Shown here one piece after another: positions 1-5,442 of a DNA stretch of 5,442 nt. The stretch lies in the NCBI GenBank assembly GCA_007136145.1, contig SLHN01000168.1:1-5442 (forward strand). The letters are read 5' to 3'. Within the stretch, counting starts at the first letter, position 1. Every line of letters starts with the position of its first letter. The DNA is from Thioalkalivibrio sp. GTDB taxonomy: Bacteria > Pseudomonadota > Gammaproteobacteria > Ectothiorhodospirales > Ectothiorhodospiraceae. The notes under the pieces were generated by a model that saw only the letters and a program-made list of their open reading frames with translations, was not told the DNA's origin and searched no databases. Position numbers and translations under genes: made by a program.

Positions 1-1371
1 CCCCGGAACAAGCGGCCACTCGATGAGATCGAGTTTCTGCCGATCGTCGCCGATTTCGGCGACGCCCAGCAGGAATTCCATATCGGCCTCGGTTCGGTCG
101 CGACACCGGGTATGGTGCGTGGCCTGTTCAGTGTGCATCGGCAGTTGGGGTCTCTGCCCATGTCCGTGTTGACCGAGCCAGCGGTGCGACTGGCGCGGGA
201 GGGTGTTCGGGTCAACGCGCTTCAGGCCCACGCGTTCCGGATCGTTGCCGCGATTTACGGCTTCTCCGCGGAAGCTCGCGCGCTGTTCACCAGCCCGACC
301 CACCCCGAGTCGCTGGTGGTGGAGGGTGACCTGCTGCGGCAGACGGCGCTGGCCACAGTGCTGGAACATCTCGGTCGGTACGGCGAACACTGGTTCCACG
401 AAGGGGATTTCGCGCACTTGGTCGCCGATCTGTGCCGCCACGATGGCGGTCTGCTGCGGCTGGAGGATCTTCGCGAATACCGACCGCGGACTCGGGAAGC
501 GGTCGCCCTCGACTATCGGGGTAATCACATCTGGACCAACCCACCGCCTTCGTCAGGTGGAATTCTGCTCGGTTTCGCCCTGAAGCTGCTGGAGTCGATG
601 AATGTTTCCGATACCTCGTTCGGATCCACGCTGCACCTTGAGCGGCTCTCGCGGGCGATGGCGTTGACCGATCGCGCCCGTCTCGAAGCGATGAGCGGCG
701 TGAATCAATCACGGGACGCCTGGTCGCTGCTGGATCCAGTGCTTCTGGACAGTTACCTCGAAGAGGTGCAGGGGCGCTCGCCGGCGATGCGCGGCACAAC
801 GCATATCAGTGTAATGGATGGCGCCGGCAATGTGGCGAGCCTGACCGCCAGCAACGGCGAGGGCTGCGGACGGCTGATTCCGGATACCGGCATCATGCTG
901 AACAACATGCTGGGGGAGCAGGATCTCAACCCTGGTGGCTTCTTTCAATGGCGGGAGAACGAGCGCCTGACGTCGATGATGGCGCCGACACTGGTCGCAC
1001 GGGTGGGCGGCGGCGAGGTCGCGCTCGGTTCCGGCGGCTCGAATCGGATCCGCACCGCGATCCTGCAGGTTCTGGTCAACCTGCTGGACTTCGATATGCC
1101 GCTGGAGGCGGCAGTGGGTGCGCCGCGTATCCATCTCGAGGATCAGCGTCTGAGTATTGAAGGAGGATTCGCGGGTGATCCGGACTTTGCCGCGTTTCTG
1201 GGCCGGTATCCCGAGCATCGGCTATGGGCGGACCGCAGCCTGTTCTTTGGTGGCGTGCACGCTGTGGCGCTCGGCCGGAACGGTTTCACGGGGGTCGGGG
1301 ACGCACGGCGTGGTGGAGTCGTACGATGGGTCGGAGGTGGATTCGCGCCTGGCACCGAAGGGGGAGCGTGA
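1..1371 (+). CDS. ggt: Gamma-glutamyltransferase-family Ntn-hydrolase, 5'-truncated by window
   Basis: The reading frame is open from base 1 (first residues PRNKRPLDEIEFLP), so the gene begins before the window; 456 residues are visible and roughly 80-120, including any signal peptide, are missing. Family members are made as proenzymes that cut themselves before a Thr and then transfer or hydrolyse gamma-glutamyl groups, for example of glutathione, usually in the periplasm. Visible hallmarks in order are GSVATPG near fragment residue 33, the PPPSSGGI motif of the large subunit, the autocleavage site GTTHISV with catalytic Thr at codon 796-798 (fragment residue 266), the GIMLNNM segment, LTSMMAPT, and the glycine-rich GSGGSNRIRT oxyanion/binding loop. 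Cleavage would leave a 191-residue small subunit, the usual size. The family is secure. Exact substrate is not, because several E. coli glutamate-binding residues appear replaced (see findings). It ends 493 nt before nikK, so it is probably a separate transcription unit. Confidence 0.9.
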   Translation, partial: PRNKRPLDEIEFLPIVADFGDAQQEFHIGLGSVATPGMVRGLFSVHRQLGSLPMSVLTEPAVRLAREGVRVNALQAHAFRIVAAIYGFSAEARALFTSPTHPESLVVEGDLLRQTALATVLEHLGRYGEHWFHEGDFAHLVADLCRHDGGLLRLEDLREYRPRTREAVALDYRGNHIWTNPPPSSGGILLGFALKLLESMNVSDTSFGSTLHLERLSRAMALTDRARLEAMSGVNQSRDAWSLLDPVLLDSYLEEVQGRSPAMRGTTHISVMDGAGNVASLTASNGEGCGRLIPDTGIMLNNMLGEQDLNPGGFFQWRENERLTSMMAPTLVARVGGGEVALGSGGSNRIRTAILQVLVNLLDFDMPLEAAVGAPRIHLEDQRLSIEGGFAGDPDFAAFLGRYPEHRLWADRSLFFGGVHAVALGRNGFTGVGDARRGGVVRWVGGGFAPGTEGGA

Positions 1372-4300
1372 ACGGCCAGCGCGGTGAGGCGCAAACCGTA
1401 CCTGACCGAGGTGAGCCTTTCGCGTTTCCGGCCATTCGCACGCGCTGCGCTGCCGTCCGCTGCGTTTATGGGCACTCTGCATACCCGGATTGGCGCGCAT
1501 CGCATGATCGTCAGAAACCTCCTTTGGCCGTTGGTCGCACTGGTCTGAAACCGTCAGGGAGGGTAAGATCGGAAATATGATGAAAACTTCTTACTGGCGA
1601 CTCACGCAACCTGTCATGGCCACGCCCGCCACCCCGAAAAACGAGAAGTGCAGGCGTAGGGTGTCAATGAGCGCAGCGAATTGCACCGCTCGAGGCCCGG
1701 GGACTTCGGAACCAAGGCCGGCGTGGCATCGGTGCGGTTCGCTCGCGCCTCGCGGTACCCCGGGGACGACTGGCATGTCCGTGCCCGCTGCGCACGAGCG
1801 TGGGTCGCGGGCTGGGTCCGAGGCAGGTTTCCGCCACTCCCTATTCTCATCCATCCTGTTGCGCATGGTCTCTGTGACCGCCCTTTTGCTGGGTCTTGGC
1901 ACGATGACCACTCCGGCTTTCGCTCACTACCCGTGGATCATCGTGACCGAGAGTGATGCGGCTCCGGCGTTCCGCATCCATTTTGGTCATCGGTTTCCGG
2001 GAGACGGTCGCCTGGCGCCGCATCAACTGGACGAGGTCCGGATCATCGAGCCCGATGGTCGCTCGCGCACCCTTGCCTTGGACGATCAGGAGCTGCATCC
2101 GCTGGTTCCTCTCGGTGCGGGGACGCACCTGCTGGCTATCGCACAGCTCCCGGCATTCTGGAGCCGTACGATCGAGGGCGGCCGGCGGGCCTCGCGCGAG
2201 CAGTATCCGGATGCATTCAGTTGCAGCCAGTCGGTGAATACAATGAAGGCCGTATTCGGTGACGGCACTGGCGACTCCTGGCGCCGGGAGCAGGGCCACC
2301 CGCTGGAACTGTTGCCCCTAGTGAATCCGAGTACATTGCGGACCGGAGATGCTCTGGCCGTGCGCGTGACTTTTCACGGAGAACCATGGACCGGCGAGGT
2401 CAAGGCCACTTACGCGGGCTTTGAGCAGCAGGGAGAGGAATCCTACGCCGTCAGCGTGCCCACGGACTCCGATGGCGTCGCGCGCTTCGTTCCGGCCAGC
2501 GAGGGCCACTGGCTGGTGCGTGCCTTTGCCAGCGAGGACTACCCGGATCCGCGGGTCTGTGACCGACGGAGCTACACTTCCACGCTCACGTTTTTCGTCG
2601 ACTGAGTCGAATTGTGGTTCCGACGCTTCCGTTGCGGTATTGGGCGCGCGAGGCCTGGTGGCGAAGTTCCTGCCTGGGGCTCGTATTCGTGTTCCTGACA
2701 CTGCCGACACCGGTTTCCGCGCACGCGTTGTTGCATGACACATACGCACTGGATTCCGCGGTGTTGGTGGAGTTCTACTTTCCCGGTGGTGACAAACCCT
2801 TCTTCGAGAGCTATCGGATCATGGGTCCCGATGATCACCGGCCGTTTCAGACCGGACGGATCAATGCCGCCGGCGAGGTCATATTCCGGCCCGACCGACC
2901 GGGTCCCTGGCGTGTCTTGGTCGCCACCGAGGATGGCCATGGCGCCGAGGTCCGGATCGACGTGGAGCCGGGTTCGCTGTCAGTCGCAGGAGAGAACGAG
3001 ACCGTCTTGTCGCAGTCCGCCCGCGTAATCGCCGGTGTGGGCTACCTGCTGGGTGTTTTCGGTGCCATAGGGCTCTGGCGTGTGGCCCGTGCCGGTCCGC
3101 GGTCTGCCTGACATGCATATCCCTGACGGACTGATCTCGCCGCAGACCTATTTCCCGGCACTGCTGGTGGCCGCGCCACTCTGGTGGTGGGCTGGGCGCG
3201 AGTTCAGCCGTCGGGTCGGCGACGAGGCCTTGCCACGGCTCGCGGTGTTTGCCGCGCTGGCCTTCGTGCTGTCGAGCCTGATGTTGCCATTGCCCGGCGG
3301 GACGTCGGGTCACGCCATCGGGGTAGGTCTGCTGACACTGATCTTTGGCCCCTGGGTCGCGTTTCTCGCGTACACGCTGGTGCTGCTGCTGCAGGCGCTG
3401 GTGATGGGGGCGGGCGGGATCACGGCGCTCCCGGTGAACGCGCTGGCGATGGGTCTGGTTGGCGCATGGACCACATGGCTGCTGTTCCGTTTGTTGCGAC
3501 CGTTGCAGATCGATCTTGCGGTGGTTGCCGCGGTGTCCATCTCCATTGTCGTGTCCGCGTTGCTGGTCGCATTGGTCCTTGGCTTGCAGCCACTGATCGC
3601 CCAGGCGCCGGATGGAAGTCCGCGCTTCTTTCCGTTCGGTTGGTCGGTGACGTTGCCGGCGATCCTGATACCCCATCTGTTCATCGCGCTGGCCGAAAGC
3701 GCGCTGACGTTGATGATCTGGCGTCATGCGCGCCGGCGGCACTGGTTGCCGGTCGAATCGACCGGGAGCACTTGAATGCGGACTCCCGGTCATTCCGCCC
3801 GTCTGGCGCTCTACCTGGGAACGGTGATTGCGGTAACGCTGGTGCATCACCCCGTACTCCTGCTACTGGCGCTGGCCGTCATCGTGTTGCTTTCGGGCGA
3901 TGGCCGGGCCGGGCTTCTGTTGCGCGCGGGGCGGCCGGTCTTCTGGGTATTGCTGCTGATCTCCTCGGGCTATCTGGTGATGGGCTGGCTGACCGGCGAG
4001 CCGGTTCTGGCTCCACTGCTGCTGATCAATCTGCGGGTGCTCGTACTGGCCGTGCTGACCGCCTGGATGGTGCGCGATGTCGATCTCGACCGTGCGCTGG
4101 TCCGATGGCCAGGGGCGCGCCGCTGGCTGGTCATCGTGCGCGGACAGGTGCGGCTCTTCCGCCGGCTGGTTCAGGACTACCACTTCGCTCAGACCAGCCG
4201 TACGGTGGTACCCGCGACGTTACGGCAACGTTATCGGCGCAGCGCCGCCATCGGGCTGGCCGCGCTGGACAAGGGCGTGCACAACGCGGAGATGGTAACG

Positions 4301-5442
4301 CTGGCGATGCGTTCGCGCGGTGCCCTGCATGACTGAACCGGCTCCGTTGCTGGAGTTGGAGCAGGTCGAGGTCGCCTACCCGAACGGCCGCAAGGCGCTG
4401 GATGGAATCGACCTTGCAATCGATCCGGGCGAGCGCGTGGTGCTCCTGGGTATCAATGGCTGCGGCAAGAGTACCCTGCTACGGGTGCTCGATGGGCTGA
4501 TTCCCCCCAGTCGCGGCACGTTGCGATTCGCGGGGCGAAGTATCGATCGTGCCACACTGCAGGACCGTGCCTGGCAAAGGGATTTTCGCCAGCGGGTGGT
4601 GCTGATGTTTCAGCATCCGGAGTCGATGCTGTTCAATCCCACGGTTCGTGACGAGATCGGGTTCGGTCTGCGCCACCTGTCGGCCGCGGAGCAGGACCGG
4701 CGAATCCGGCAATGGGCGGAACTGTTGCACCTGCGGGAGTTCCTTGATGCACCGCCGTTCGAGCTTTCGGGCGGGGAGAAACAGCGCTTGTGCCTCGCTT
4801 GCCTCCTGGCCGTCGAGCCCGAGGTGCTTTTGCTCGACGAGCCGACCGCCAACCTGGACCCCCGCACGGTTGGCTGGATGCTGGAATGGCTGCGCGAGCG
4901 GCCTTTCACTTCCATCGTGGCCACGCACCAGATGGCTCTGGTGCCACAACTGGGTGAGCGTATCGTGATCCTGTCGGCGGACCATCGGATCGTTTTTGAT
5001 AGCCGCACCGCGGATGGGCCGCCCGGCCATGACCTGCTCGTTGCGCATGGACTCGCGTACAGTCGCGCCTGACGCTGGCGTTGGGTACCCCTTTTCGAGG
5101 ATCATGGCCGCCCCGGCGGCGTGGCTTTGGATTATCGCGTCACGGGGAGTGCTGACGAAATTTGCAAGGCCCGCACGATGATGCGTGACGGGCCGACAGA
5201 CTGGGAGAACAGGGATCATGGTGGCAGGGCTCGACGAGAAGCTGGAACCGATTTACCGCGACGTGCTTCGGCGCAATCCGGGTGAGACCGAATTTCATCA
5301 GGCGGTGCACGAGGTTCTGGAAACCCTGGGTCCGGTGCTGGTCAAGCATCCCGAGCTGGCGGATCAGAAGATCATCCAGCGAATCTGCGAGCCGGAGCGC
5401 CAGATCATCTTTCGCGTGCCCTGGCAGGATGACAAGGGCGAA

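Overview
The window is high-GC DNA with tightly packed genes, and it looks like a gammaproteobacterial chromosome. The style of the gamma-glutamyltransferase-like protein and of the start of the NADP-type glutamate dehydrogenase suggests the Ectothiorhodospiraceae/Thioalkalivibrio area. That placement is a judgement from protein style, not a database result, and is only moderately secure.

Layout, all genes on the + strand. (1) Positions 1-1371 hold the 3' part of a gamma-glutamyltransferase-family (Ntn-hydrolase) gene, including the catalytic Thr. (2) Positions 1372-1864 hold no convincing gene. The second half of this gap carries two oppositely oriented REP-like palindromes (1656-1687 and about 1731-1762) embedded in hairpin-rich DNA. 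(3) Positions 1865-5072 are a five-gene operon that I read as nikKLMQO, an energy-coupling-factor (ECF) nickel, or possibly cobalt, uptake system. It comprises a DUF4198 periplasmic protein (NikK), a small membrane-anchored periplasmic protein (NikL), the CbiM/NikM metal-binding S component starting MHIPDG, a short CbiQ-type T component and a CbiO-type ATPase. Gene junctions are +8, +1, 0 and -8 nt, so one mRNA and translational coupling are very likely. (4) Positions 5073-5217 are an intergenic leader with a 10-bp hairpin and a possible 25-codon ORF. (5) Positions 5218-5442 are the first 75 codons of gdhA (NADP-specific glutamate dehydrogenase), cut by the window end.

How the transporter should work: NikM binds the metal with its N-terminal Met-His and a second His. 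NikQ and NikO supply the T component and the ATPase, and a second NikO subunit is expected to complete the dimer. NikK and NikL are periplasmic auxiliaries that replace CbiN of the classical cobalt system; this KL arrangement is associated with nickel in published comparative genomics. The flanking genes both concern glutamate chemistry and have no evident link to metal uptake.

The points most worth a second look are: predicted mature N-terminal histidines on both NikK and NikL; a NikQ that ends at its coupling helix; a REP pair directly upstream of the operon; a hairpin abutting the nikQ ribosome binding site; a gdhA leader hairpin; and changed substrate-pocket residues in the gamma-glutamyltransferase-like protein. 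I do not see a wholly new system here. It is a recognisable but relatively little-studied transporter variant.
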